Assembly (NCBI GenBank): GCA_007922225.1
Contig: ML679966.1
Span: 57,866,148 to 57,930,147 of the forward strand
Direction of reading: 5' to 3'
Source: Emydura subglobosa
Lineage: Eukaryota; Chordata; Testudines; Chelidae
Length of the DNA stretch: 64,000 nucleotides
Made by a program: the position numbers and the translations under genes. Numbering within the stretch: the first letter of the stretch is position 1; each line of letters begins with the position of its first letter. The notes under the pieces were generated by a model, which was not told the origin of the DNA, made no database searches, and saw nothing but the letters and a program-made list of their open reading frames with translations. Positions 1 through 11,420 of this stretch are shown here, piece after piece.

Positions 1-1620
1 TGAGAAAAAGAGAAAGTGGGTGCATATAATTGCATCTATCTTTTCTTTTTTTAAAAAAAGATTTTCCTTGCTGTTTCTTTTGTTTAGTGAGTAGGAGTAA
101 GTAGGAGAACTTGAGAAAGGTAGAGGTGAATTTGGCTTCTGATTAGCAGAAGATGAGTTTTCCCTTTGCTACTTCCCTAAATAAAAATATTGTTGTTCTT
201 TTTGTTGTTTTTTTTTCTTTTTGCAACTGTCTCTGAATAGTTTATAGACTAGAATTTTATGCTCATAACCATACATTAGGATTTTTTAATAGAATCAGTG
301 TAATGGAACATTGTTAATGATTAATAGGTTAGAATTCCATACAGTTTAGGCCCTAATCCTGCAAAGTTTAAAGGCTTTTGTTCAAGTTTACAGATGTGAA
401 TACTCAGATCGAAGTCAATGCCATTTCTCCTACGCATAAGTCATTGTGGGAATGGAACCATAATTCTTGGTGCTACTGGTTATATTGGTCTTGATCTTGA
501 AAGGAGCTGAGCATGTAAAATCCCACGTAAGCCAGTGGGAGATACAATGCTTGCAACCTCATAAGATTAGGCTTGTTGTGTCCTAATACTGGCATTAAGC
601 CCTAGGAAGGAAATTCAGTTCTCTGTACCCACAGGCTAAAAGTTGGAATACTTTAAAAACATAATACAGTACTTGTTGTTATTGGGGTTTGCTCTAACTC
701 TTATCAGGCTCCTCTCTTCTGATATTGTTTAATAGAGAGTATTAAAAGGGGGCACTATCATAGCGGTTAGGCCAGGGCACTAACGTACATTGACAGTTCT
801 TCTACTGCAAAGGTCTCACCTGGAAATCCATTTTTCTTCTACCAGTCCATACTTCTGGATAGTTGCTAAACAAAATCAAATCATGAAAGCCCATTTGTTA
901 CTCTTATGCTTTTAAAAAATATTTATCTTAATTTGTTTCCTTTTTAATCTAACAGTAAGGCACATGTTTTCAGTTAAATTTTCCTTTGTATCATTTAATA
1001 GTATAAATAAAAAGGTACTCTGGAGTTTCAAAAGCAAATATTACAATAAAATAAGTATTCAAGTACAGAAGGCCAAGAGTTTGATCTACCATCCTAGACA
1101 AGATCTCTTAAATATTCATTATCATTTAAAAAAACCCAAACTTTAATTAAATCTTCTAGAAGTGTCCATGCCTAAAATGAGTAACTGTAATTTTATTGTT
1201 GTAGTCCTTGTTCTCCTTCCCTATTATTTTATCCCCAGTCATTGTCTCACATAAAAATTACATTGTAAGTTCTTTAGAATAGGACCCATATCATTTTGTT
1301 TGTCCTGTGAAGTGCCTAGCATACTTTTGGATTCTATAGTTAAAGACACATGCATGAACACACACACTATTAACAATAATCACATACTCAATAGGATTTA
1401 CTAAAGGTGCTCCCCGAAGACATAAATGACATAGCTCATTGCTTGATAGTAAAACTACACTTTATTTTTGTACATTATTAACAACAGAGCTGCAGTGTAC
1501 TGTTAATTCATAGTATAATATTTCCTGCATTTGCTGTAATAATTAATGCCAATGAAATGAGTATTACCTTCATTCCAATCCACAAATATCATCCACAGAG
1601 TGGCATGTGTTAAACATAAA
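1..1620. other. AT-rich intron with one degenerate palindromic repeat
   Basis: No gene is seen. Around 349-480 the wording ggccctaatcctgcaaag, followed by gaagtcaatg and gcataagtca, resembles a common amniote palindromic repeat whose arms carry cctgcaaa and gaagtcaatgg. The 60-residue open frame at 964-1146 has no recognisable features. Confidence 0.45.
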
Positions 1621-1639
1621 AAATCATAGTGAGATGTCT

Positions 1640-1830
1640 TCAGACAGGGGCATGCACAAGGTTGAGCAAACAGTGGCACTGCCCTCCCCAGTAATCGTCG
1701 GGGGGCACAGAACTCCTCCAGTCTGGGAGCCCTGGGGGTAGAGCAAGCTCTGGCCGGGACAGTGAGGGAAGAATGAGCTCCTTTCAGGGCCAGAGAGGAG
1801 AGGGAAGAAGAAGAGCAAGTTCCTCCTAGG
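1640..1830. repeat. GC-rich island, unclassified repeat
   Basis: This island of about 190 bp is GC-rich against AT-rich flanks and contains cagtaatcgtcggggggcac and a gagagg-rich end. It looks like a fragment of an interspersed element. I do not recognise the family. Confidence 0.3.
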
Positions 1831-2304
1831 GATGTTCAATATTACAGTTTCTTTTTTGCAGTAATTGTGAACTAGATAATTGTGTTCATAGAGCATGCAT
1901 TGTAATGGCTAACTTAAATATTTATTGAAACTTCATTTAAGCTTATGCAGTATGTCACCATACTAAGCAACTTTGGCAAAAGACATGAAATACAGCCTTC
2001 ATCAAGAAAACACATTGATGATACGTGCTTTTGTTCAGACTTTGTAAGTGTTTTATAGCTTCAAAAGCCTGTATATTGCCAAAATGGTTTAAAGCTGGAC
2101 TAAGTTCTGAATAAACCCGTATACTAAAGTTTCTAACCCATTTAGGCAGATTTGGTTTCTCTTTATTTCCTTCATAAGAAAAAATTAAAATTCCTATATT
2201 AAGGCTAAAGTCCAGGTAAAAATGAATATAAAATACTGTGCTGAAATGAAGCTCTTATCCTAGAGGAACTCAGGTGACTTAGGCATACATGTCTAGCAAC
2301 AAAC

Positions 2305-2328
2305 ATTATTATTATTATTATTATTATT
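2305..2328. repeat. (ATT)n microsatellite
   Basis: About eight copies of ATT are directly visible. Confidence 0.9.
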
Positions 2329-2339
2329 TTTAGTAATTT

Positions 2340-3000
2340 TTTATAAATATGCAAGACTATTGAGAGAAGCTTGCCACCTGAGAGCAACTGCACTTGTATT
2401 TCCCATCAGTGATCCAGGAAGGGCACAAGCACTCAGGCTTCCAGCTCCCCAGCTCTTGCTTCCCTTGGGTGGAGACCTGTCTCTCACTTCCTTCTGACTA
2501 GGTATGTCCAGGCTTGCACAGTTCCCTGCCTTCACTCTGTATCTCCCAAAAGAGACAGTCTGCCAAAACCTACCTGCTTGCTTTCTCTTCAGAGACAATA
2601 ACAGGGTGATCGCTACAGATGTAAGTTACCTCATCGCACTAGCTATGCAAGCCTACTTTATTCTTAAGTTAAAAAGCATTACAGAGAAAACATATTAAAA
2701 ACAATAAAAGAACCTGCATGTGTGCTGACAAGTTTACCGGCTCACCCTACCCTAGGAGTTTCTTTGTGGTTACAAGTTCATCAGAGCTTCTGAGAACAAA
2801 CACCCAGTCTTATGAGGCCTCAATAGCCCAAGTGCTTCAAATCCTCTCCTACGGATTGGAGCTTTCCATGTACTAAAAATCCTCTCCATTTTCTGGATCA
2901 GGAAGATGGCCCTAGGTCAGTTTACAGACTTTAATCCAATGCAGGCTTTTATCCAAAAACCTTTCCTTTGTCGGTTGGTCTCTGGAGAATCCAGTTTGAA
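2340..3000 (-). mobile_element. Possible LTR fragment, minus orientation
   Basis: The stretch is richer in GC than its flanks and includes ctactttattcttaag with nearby imperfect AT runs. Read on the minus strand, a tttatt-type polyadenylation complement sits inside the unit. It resembles turtle LTR sequence I remember, but no termini or target duplication were found, so the boundaries are approximate. It directly precedes the Gmr1-like relic and could belong to the same insertion. Confidence 0.3.
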
Positions 3001-3473
3001 CTAGTATATGCATATTTCCCTATGATGGAGTGTACAAACTCCACACTGGGGAACAGAGGATTAAGGAGCAGCTCTGGGCCTAGGAGACCAACTGGTGGGC
3101 ATCTGCTGGGCATATTCACAATGGAGATGGAGCTTAAAAGGGCACAGCACAGCTCGGTCACGGCAAGAGAGCAGAGCTGCACTGGTAGCTACTGCAAGGA
3201 AACAGCAGGAGTCCCATGTTGCCCAAAGTGGACGTCAATGTAGAGCTGCAGGCTGCTGCCAAGAGACAGTGGAGCACCAGTCTTGAGTGAAGGGGAAGAA
3301 CCTCTGGACCCCTTTCAGTTGAGTACCCATTGCAAACCAATCAGACTTGTGCCACAGAAAGTTATAATGAGCTAGTTCTCCAACCACTAGAGGACACCTC
3401 CCATCACAACCAATGGAGAATGTGGGCATTGGCCCAATCTGATGTATAGATGCTGCTGAAGCAGGTGTCTTAA

Positions 3474-3498
3474 CAGCAGCAGCAGCAGCAGCAGCAGC
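3474..3498. repeat. (CAG)n microsatellite
   Basis: About eight CAG units. On the minus strand they produce an alanine run in a fortuitous frame at 3235-3591. Confidence 0.9.
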
Positions 3499-4339
3499 AA
3501 TGGCTCCTTTGGGAACTGGCAGCACAACACCAGGAGCAGAAACAATGCCTATTTTGGCAGATAGTAAGACTCCTACAGCCTCAACAAGCATTTAATGTTG
3601 CATCATCAGCACCCCAAGACAATGTCCTCAGCCCCGGAGTTCCTGTTAGATTCACAAAAATGGTCTCTAGGGAGGACCCAGAGGACTTCTTGGTCAGCTG
3701 AAGATGGGAAATCACATGGACACTCGCTGCTTGGGATTGTCTGCCACCCTGGCCTACCCTGTGATCTGAGTTTCGGGTTGAAAACCCTTCAGAGAGATCC
3801 TGAAGATATGGGGCAGAGACCAGCTGGAGGAAGCTGGCCAGCCTGGAAATGATGGGAACAACCACACTGCAAGAGCAGGCAATGACAAGACAGATGAACC
3901 CAGACACGGTACCTCCGTGCAGCCAGAGAACTCGGCTAGGTGACTTGCTAACTAAGGGGCACCTGAAGTTATAAGAATCAAATGGCTAATGGAAGAGGTG
4001 GATTTTTGTGAGGGACTAGTGGGAGGACCAGGTCTTAAGTCAGATGTGGACAGAGGGTTGTCTCCAATGGGGAGGAGATCGAGCCTCAATGACTAAGGCA
4101 GTGACTCCACTTCAAACTCCAAAATGAACAACTTTACTGGGTGAAACGGAACTCCTAAATCCAAGAGGTAGGGTTCAGTTCCAGGTTTCCAAGAGACTCT
4201 AACCAGAGGGTGTTACACCTGCCTCACTCGGTCCTGTGTTCTTGGCACCTGGGGAGAGAGAAGATTCTGGAGGGGGTGAGCCTCAGTTTCTTCTGGCCTG
4301 GGATGCATAAGAAGGCATGATTTTTTTGCACCTTGTGCC

Positions 4340-5240
4340 AAATGACAGGGCCTAGGAGAATGCTGAAGACTCCTCTGGTCCTCCTTCTGGTTATGGGGAT
4401 AACCTTTGATCAAACAGGAATGGACTTGATAAGGCCCTTGGAGAAAAGTGCTGTCACACATGTGGTACTATCACATATTAGTGATAGTGGATTGTGCAAG
4501 TCTACTCTGAGGCTATTCCCCGCCACTTGACTAATGCACCCACCATCATGATTGAAATTCTGAAGGCCTTTGTGAGGGTGTGTACCAAGAGAAATACTGA
4601 GGGACCAGGTGTACAGTTTTTCATTCAGACTGATGTAGGAGTTATTTGAACTGCTAAAGATTAAATCCCTCGTGACATCAGCCTACCACCTGCAGACAGA
4701 CAGGCAAGTGGAGCAGTTCACGGGAACCCTGAAGGAAAATTTGTGAGGAATTTTGTGGCCTCAGACCCCAAGAGTGTGACCCACTGCTGCTGCCTCTACT
4801 GTTTGCCATATGGGAGGTCCCTCAAGCCTCCACAGAATTTTCATCATTTGAACTGCTGTACAGGAAGCAGCACAGAAAGATTTTGGACCTCCTTCAGGAA
4901 GCATGGAGGAACAGAAACCTAGGGTTATGGGCTTGGTTGAAGGAGAGCCTAAAAACACTAGTGGGTTTTGAAAATTAAAATGTCACTAAAGCCCAGCAGT
5001 ACCAGGCATCCACCTGCAACAGAGAGAACCTGGTTACGTGAGTTTGAACCCAGTGATAGGGTACTGTTATTACTTCTGTACTCTGAATCAAAATTGTTGG
5101 CCAGATGGCAAGGAGGACATGAGGTGATAAAAAGGGTGCGTCCAGTCAACTATAAGATTTGTCAACCAGGAATACAAGAGGAGACACAGATATACAATGT
5201 AAACATCTTAAAGGCCTGGAAAGATCAGGAGGGCCTGTTC
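4340..5240 (+). pseudogene. Integrase domain remnant of the Gmr1-like element
   Basis: Across three frames one can read the integrase core start (F-D-Q-T-G-M-D-L-I near 4410), the YHLQTDRQVEQF block around 4690-4720 corresponding to the conserved H-P-Q-T-D-G region, and VPQASTEFSSFELLY near 4810-4860. The C-terminal part is open at 4968-5447, with W-L-R-E-F-E-P-S-D-R, LLARWQG and NVNILKAW. Integrase inserts retrotransposon cDNA. This copy cannot make a protein because stops and frameshifts split it. The open C-terminal frame (159 residues) continues into the linker toward RT, which shows that the two domains were once one polyprotein. Confidence 0.75.
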
Positions 5241-5329
5241 ATAACACCATATCTACATGAGCTGGAGCTAAGGCCCCATGCCCTGGTATCTTCAGGCCTG
5301 GTGAAGAAGGATGTGGGAAGTGGTTCACA

Positions 5330-6175
5330 AAGAACTGTAGGTTATGCTAGTCTTAGGTGTCATCAAGGAGTCCCACAGCAGGTAGAAGAGCCCTATTGTG
5401 CTGGTGCCAAAACCATACTGGTTGACATGATTCTGCATAGACTTTAGAAAAGTCAACACGATAGCCCAATGCCCCAGGTAGATGAGCTGCTACAGAGGCT
5501 GGGGACTACTGAATACATCTCCACATTAGATCTAACAAAAGAGTACTGGCCAATACCACTCTTGGCAGAGCCACGAGAAAAAATTACCTTCCCTCCCCCT
5601 TCACCCTGTACCAATTTGTAAACATGTTGATAGGCCTCTATGGGGTCAGAGCCATCTTTCAGCAGCTAATGGACCAAAGGGTGCGAACATACAACCAGTA
5701 CCCAGCCACTTATATTGATGACATATTCACCATAGTTGCAGCTGGGAGTACCACATAAAGCATATTACTGCGGTTGTTTGGCCCCTTGAGAAGGTGGAGT
5801 ACGGTGAACTCTAGTCAAGGAAAGAGGGAGGTAACGTATCTCAGTGATGTGGGGAAGGACCAGCTGTATATGCTAATTGACAAATCCCAGCACTAGCTGA
5901 CTGCCTGATGCCATTGACCAAAAAGCAGGTACAACTCTTCCTGGGCTTGGCTGGCTATTACATGCATTTTGTACCAGACTTTGCTGTGATAGCAGCCCCC
6001 CTTACCCACCCGGTGAAGGACACTAGCCCCAGAAAAGTTAAATGGATGGAGACTTGCAACCTTCAAACCCTTAAAGAACTATCTAACTTAGGAACCAGTT
6101 CTCTTCCATCCTGACTTCTTAAGACAGTTCATCCGGCAGATGGACGCATCGGATGCGGGCCTCAGGCAATTTCTT
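5330..6175 (+). pseudogene. Reverse transcriptase and RNase H start, remnant
   Basis: Readable RT motifs include the ISTLDLTKEYW block (about 5515-5550), the catalytic box Y-I-D-D at 5711-5722, and the post-palm FLGLAGYY motif at 5935-5965 followed by FAVIAAPLTHPVKD. RNase H begins with M-D-A-S-D-A-G-L near 6140-6165 and breaks off. Stops within the fingers (for example at about 5443) and a frame change before 5908 show that it is dead. The YIDD box itself is intact. Confidence 0.75.
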
Positions 6176-6775
6176 TATCGTGAAAATACAACTTACAAAT
6201 TTAGAATGATTATATTTTTTTACTTAACTGAACTCAAAAACAAAACAATGTAGAACTTTAGAACCTACAAGTCGAAAGCATGAAGGGACATACAAATGTT
6301 CAGCATATCTGCCACTGTAAATACCTTGCAATGCCGGGTACAATAGTGCTATGCGAACACTTGTTCTCACTTTCAGGTGACATTGTAAATAACAAGCAGA
6401 CAGTATTATCTCCCATCAGTGTAAACAAACTTGTTTGTCTTAGCAATTGCCTAAACAAGAAGTAGGACTGAATGGACTTGTATGACGTGAATTGAAAAAT
6501 ATGGTTTTTTTTGTTTATCTTTTTTTACTGTGCAAATCGGTGTAAAATATAATATAAAGTGAGCATGCTACACTTTCTATTCCATTTACAACACAGAAAC
6601 AAAATATTTGAAAAGGCAGAAAAACATCCAAAAATACTTATAATAAAATTTAAATGGTATTTTATTATAGTTTAATGGTGCGATAAAACTGCGATTAATT
6701 GTGACTATTTTTAATCTAATTTGTTTTGTGTTAATTGCATGCACTAACTGCAATTAATTGGCAGCTCTACTCAAA
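6165..6775 (+). mobile_element. hAT DNA transposon, 3' part with transposase tail
   Basis: The segment carries the C-terminal dimerisation end of a hAT transposase followed by an AT-rich 3' untranslated part. It ends in repeated gattaatt/taattg motifs and ggcagctctact at about 6775. I recognise the family from reptile genomes by its taatcgcgattaat-rich 3' end. The 5' end is missing and it abuts the truncated RNase H of the Gmr1-like relic. Target duplications were not identified. Confidence 0.6.
6280..6465 (+). pseudogene. hAT transposase C-terminal dimerisation fragment
   Basis: The frame contains YLAMPGTIVLCEHLFSLSG, then D-I-V-N-N-K, L-S-P and L-V-C-L. This follows the hAT dimerisation pattern in which a P-x-x-E-R-x-F-S-x-x-G block precedes the L-x-P...L-x-F-L helix. 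The usual E-R of the block reads C-E-H here. Only about 60 residues remain, without the DDE catalytic region or BED finger, so it is a relic. In hAT enzymes this region mediates multimerisation and is the most persistent part in old copies. Confidence 0.65.
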
Positions 6776-7582
6776 ACAGTGTTCCACCCACCCAATCTAA
6801 AACTCCTGGATTTACATAACCCTTTTGTTTTAGGTGTGGGAGGGGCTTGTGATGAACATTTCCTGACAGTTATGTAAATAAATAGTGTCTTCACACTCAA
6901 TCTCAGGTTTGTGACCCATGCAATCACTGGTACCCCTCAAGATAGTAGTATCATGTTACAAGTATGGCCATGGCAATACAAATAAAAGAATGTGTTTTAA
7001 TATAGCAGTAAGTACCCTGATGCCTGGGTTAAATCTCTGAGCATGCCTGCTGTGAACGAGATATTTCTAGAATCTTGAACAATTTGTCTGAGATGTCAGT
7101 TAGTGTATTAAATAAAACTGCTGCGTCTTCTCTCCCATCAACTGCCCTTACTAACCATAGCATTAGAAGTTGTATTGAACTAAAGATGAGAAATTACGAC
7201 TTCCAAGAGTGCTGGATTTGTGCGGAAACTTCATGGAAACATGGTGTCACTTTGAAATTATTTACACTGCAGAGCAGGGGAAACACCTTAAAATGCAGTG
7301 ATGTTTCTTGACCTAGTAGGCTCAACATCGCTGCACATATAGAATATCTTTACATCGGAGGAGGAAGAAGAGGATTTAGCTCAGTTAAAGGATATTTTTA
7401 AGCTATGTTAACCTCAGGAAAAAGTTTTTAATGAGGGACTTTTTTTATTATTCTTAGTCAAGAACCATGTGAACCAGTTAATGCTTATGACTTATTTAAA
7501 GCTCAATCACATGAGTTTTGTGATCTATGTGATTCCATAATAACTAGATTGGGATGTGAAATACAAAATGACTAGGGGATAG

Positions 7583-7803
7583 GTAGAGAGACAAGGTGGG
7601 TGAGGTAATATCTTTTATTGGACCAACTTCTGTTTGTGAAAGAGGCAAGCTTTCAAGCTTATACAAAGCTCGTCTTCAGAAGAGTGTAAACTCTGTGTAA
7701 ATCAATAGCTTGACTCTCACATCAATAGACGTTGGTCTAATAAAAGATATTACCTCACCCACCTTGTGTCTCTAATATGGTGGGACGGCCACAACACTGC
7801 ATA
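7583..7803. mobile_element. Palindromic MITE-like element, copy 1
   Basis: The left arm agacaaggtgggtgaggtaa (about 7589-7608) continues as tatcttttattggaccaac. It is mirrored at 7731-7771 by gttggtctaataaaagatat and tacctcacccaccttgtgtct. Arms of about 40 bp surround a centre of about 100 bp that is itself partly palindromic. The distal right part, ctctaatatggtgggacggc plus cacaacactgcat, matches the outer end of copy 3 at 61465. No coding capacity. Confidence 0.8.
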
Positions 7804-7825
7804 TAAGACAGCATTAGTTATGTTA

Positions 7826-8100
7826 GGTATGTCTACATTACAGACCTTACAGCAGCATTGCGGTTGCACCACGGCAGCCACTTTATGCTGAAAGTCAAGA
7901 GCTGTCCTGCCGGCATAATTAAGCCACCCGCAATAAGCGGCAGTAGCTATGTCAGTGGGAGATGCTCCTACTCCCACTGACATAGCACTGTCCACACCGG
8001 TGCTTTTGTCAGTGAAATTTGTCAGTTAAGGTTGGGGTTTTTTTTCACACTCCTGACTGACAAAAGTTTTACTGACAAACATGTTAGTGTACACAAAGCC
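7826..8100. mobile_element. MITE with TA-flanked terminal inverted repeats
   Basis: It begins ggtatgtctaca and ends tgtacacaaagcc, whose complement ggctttgtgtaca matches most of the start. TA lies directly outside both ends (7824-7825 and 8101-8102). Inside, 7946-7961 (gctatgtcagtgggag) is perfectly complementary to 7971-7986 with a 9-nt loop. It is 275 bp and non-coding. It lies 20-odd bases from palindromic copy 1. Confidence 0.7.
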
Positions 8101-8589
8101 TAAGTAATTCTCAATTGATTGTTTTCCCTATTTTAGCCTCAGATCATACCTCATTTACACTGGTGTTCATTTTGTAACTCATCTGATCAATGCTAACCTT
8201 TTTGGTGAAAACTGAAACAAAAAAGACATTTAGCACTTAGGGCATTGCTTCATTTTCTGTAATTGTCTTTCCATCCACATTGAGTAATGGGTCTACTCTG
8301 TCCTTGGTCTTCCTCTTGCTTCTAACATATATCCCTTTACAGTGTATTGGGGCTCAGCTGTATACAATTATTATTTATTACTTGTATTATGGTAACGTGT
8401 AGAAGCTCCAACTGAGATCAGGTTCCTATTTATGTATTCATTCACATTTTTTTAAAATACCTCTTGAGGCTTCCATCCAGACCTCTGGACACTTATTCCG
8501 TCAATTAAAAACTATAACATCATCCTAAACAAAGGGTTTCCTATAAATATATCTATCTTATTCCACATTTTCCTTGACAGCATTAGCCA

Positions 8590-9075
8590 TGAGAGAAAAG
8601 ATGTGCTTTATAGTGTGTTGGAAGGTTAAGAAATCAGGCTCTCTTGCAATTGAGCAAGTTCCAAAATCAACCACCCACTCGTAGAACACCCTGCCAGCAG
8701 CTCCTGCTCATTTATACCAAGAGAGCTGCAGTTCAAGTGCTTCTCCTAATCACAATTGTGGCAACATATTATGGGGAGAGAGGATCTCACAGGCAACCAG
8801 ATCTCAAACCATTTAGGGCTTTGTAAATTAAAATCGATACCTTGAATTCCACTGGCATATTATTGGAAGCCAGTGAAGATCGTGGAGCACTGATCCAATG
8901 TGCTCCCAGTGTACAACTCCACTTAATAAACAGGCTGCAACATTTTATTTTGGCCTCATGTTCTCAAGCTGTAGTCCATCCTAGAACTCATTCTAATCTT
9001 GAAGTGACAGAGAAATGGATAATTGTGTCAAGGTCCACATTAGAGACAAAAAGTTGCACTCATCTTGCCAGGAAC
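8590..9075. repeat. LINE-derived interspersed repeat, family B copy 1
   Basis: The block aaaccatttagggctttgta at 8808-8827, with attggaagccagtg at about 8861, recurs in diverged form at 60848-60905, so it is a dispersed repeat. The wording resembles the 3' region of L2-type LINEs in reptiles, but I cannot assign the clade with certainty. Confidence 0.5.
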
Positions 9076-9547
9076 AGATAGAAAAAAGTATTTTGGCGCT
9101 GCATGGCTGTTACTATGTTCTTATCAAGACTTTCCTGCTTTTTAATTGAAATGTTGGTGAAAATCCAAGTGAGCTGTCTCAGGAAAATGTGTACAAATGT
9201 TCAAACTTAAATAGGATCAAGGCATAAAAAGCACAGGAGTTGCATTTTTATGTTATCTTTATACTGCAGAACAATTTGAGCCCTGTATAAAATCCAGAGA
9301 AGCTTGATAACTGACGTTGTCCTCAAACTCTCATGGCATTTTTCTTTCTTGAAGTGAGTTTAATTCGTATTTCAGTGGTAACCCAGTGCTTTTTTTCCCC
9401 CCTGAAAGTGCTTCCTTATCCAAGAAGTATTCTATCTGATGTTTTGTGGTACAGGGTACAGTGTCATACACAGCAGGAGCATGTGGTTATAGGCACTAAT
9501 TATACCCAAGAATAATGCTATAGCTATTAGCTGCAATGTAGTGTAGA

Positions 9548-10258
9548 TGGTGGCAGATGGGCCCATACCCGGGGCCCCAGCCAATTTGGGGGCCTCCACA
9601 GGAGTGCCTGGGACCTGTGTAGAATGGGGGAGAGGGGCACCACTGTAGTCTTGCCCCTACTTCTCTTCCCCCAAAGCCCCACCCCCTGGCCAGGCTGGTA
9701 GCAAGAGCTGGGCAGTGGTAAAAGCTGCCCAGGGAGCCCAGTATGCTGTGGGGATCCCCAGAACCTCCACTTTCCCTGGGAAGGGGTGCCCAACATCAGC
9801 CCTCAGCCAGTGTACCCATCCCTGGGGTGTGCTGCCCAAGGTAAGTGGAGAGTCCAGGGCTACCCCAGTGGCTTGGGCTCTCTGGGAGGCTCTTACTACA
9901 GCTTGGCTATGGCTTGCAGCCTGGCAAGAGGGCAGAGCCTTGGGGGAAGAGGAAGATCAAGGGGTAGGGTCCCGTAGCGAGGGGGTGGATAAGGTCCCCC
10001 ATAGGAAGAGGCTGGTGCCACTAGCACCGGCTGCACTTTGTGGAAGGAGAGCTGATCACCTTATCAGCTCCCCTGCTGTGAAGTGCAGCCCCTGCCACCG
10101 CTGCTCCGCACCTGCCTGAGGCTACTATGCCCATGTTAAGAATCAGGGTGACCACGGCCCTCCTGTCCCCCCATTTCTGGCAACCCTGGACTCCTGGAGT
10201 ATGAGGGGCCTCAATGTTCTTTGTGCCCAGGGCCTCCATAAATCTTAATCCGCCACAG
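9548..10258. mobile_element. GC-rich non-autonomous hAT-like element
   Basis: The left end tggtggcagatgggccca is complementary in outline to the right end, where gggcctccataaatcttaat is followed by ccgccacag. Candidate 8-bp target duplications are agtgtaga (9540-9547) and ggtgtaga (10259-10266), 7 of 8 identical. The 711-bp interior is much more GC-rich than the flanks. Open frames inside on both strands (up to 172 residues) show no conserved motif and are by-products of GC content. Confidence 0.55.
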
Positions 10259-10266
10259 GGTGTAGA

Positions 10267-11420
10267 CACTGGGTAGTGAAGCTGACATACTGTATGGTGC
10301 AGAACACTCTGTGCAACTGGCGGGACCCCTGGTGGAAATGAAGATGTCCTGAGCCTGGCAACTGCAATACATCTGGCTACCACCAAGTTCTTGTATTCCT
10401 GCAGCACACAGAATGGAAGCAGCAAAGGGAGGAAATACAAACAAGAATACAGGTGTGGGCTGATTCTTCTCAGTCTTTCTGAAGCAGAGCATATGGCTGG
10501 CAGTTCCCTGCAACCTCTTCCTTTTCCTGCTGCCTCCAACTGCTTCTCCAGCGTAGGTCCAGCAAGTAGTAAGTGGCTCTGAACTGTGCAAGGGTGGGGT
10601 TTCTGGGCCTGGTGGTGTGTGGGTGGATGTCAGGTAGGAAGCAGTCAGATTCTAGGCTAATGGAATGGTTCTGAACTGTGAATAGTTGATAGGAAATGGA
10701 GAAGATTCTTAGTGGAGGCAAATGTGTGTCTGGATGGGCTGTCTCTGAGCTACTGGGTTGGAGAGAGTTAAGGGTGATTGGTTCTTAGAAGGAAGAGGAA
10801 CAGGTTGGGTAGGCAGAGTTGAATGCAGTGGGAGAATGGAGTCAATTGGTGAGAAAGGTATGGGTGAAATGGTGGTGTGCATGTACTGGGAAGGAGGGAA
10901 GACAGTTTAGGGAAATGGTAGAGTAGCACCTACATTGAAGGGGGAGTGGTTGTGAAGGGTTGACAGATGCATAAATACTGTGTTCTCCTATCCTGTCCAT
11001 TTATTTTGAAAGGTCCAGACAGGAGAAAGAAGAGGTGCCCTTTTTTTTCCCACTTCCCCACCAACCTTCTTTACCCCCAGAAGAATGCTTCCCAGTGACA
11101 CCTTCACCCCAAGCATACTTTTATGTCACCCTACCAGTTATTTGGGATGGCAGTCACCACATTTCAAACCATTAAAAATCAACATTTTTCCAAATGGTAG
11201 CAAAGGTCTTATATTAGGAATAGGGGGAAACGTAAACTCTGATACATCTGCACGCCAACTGTGAACAAATGCCCAATGTTTTTGTGATAAGTATTATAAC
11301 TATTCCTTGTCTGCTGTACATATTATCTACTTTGATAAATATTGTATAAACAGTTATGATTCTGAGTACCTGCAGGTGTTTGCTCAGTTCCTTCAAGTGT
11401 AATTACGATGTAACAATCAC
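10267..11420. other. Intron, G-rich then ordinary; no gene
   Basis: From 10570 to 10960 the + strand is unusually rich in G and GT (tggtggtgtgtgggtggatg). Beyond that the sequence is ordinary. The frames at 10021-10721 are not supported as genes. Confidence 0.5.

Larger units (their letters stand above)
3000..6175 (+). mobile_element. Degenerate Ty3/gypsy retrotransposon of Gmr1 type
   Basis: Pol-derived domains run in the order integrase (about 4340-5240) then reverse transcriptase (about 5330-5890), then the RT thumb/connection (5908-6060) and the first RNase H motif (about 6100-6175). Ty3/gypsy elements normally carry integrase last. The Gmr1 group is the known exception in deuterostomes, so the order places this relic there. 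Frames are interrupted by many stops and shifts. A possible gag remnant lies at about 3600-3900 but is too eroded to be sure. The right end is cut off inside RNase H, where a hAT transposon tail starts. The left limit is uncertain. It lies in an FSTL5 intron in the same direction as the gene. Confidence 0.7.

Noticed and set aside
3235..3591. Minus-strand frame with an alanine run
   Set aside because: The alanines are the complement of a CAG microsatellite, and no domain is visible.
10021..10539. 172-residue minus-strand frame
   Set aside because: It crosses the right end of a non-autonomous DNA element and continues into plain intron, with no motif.
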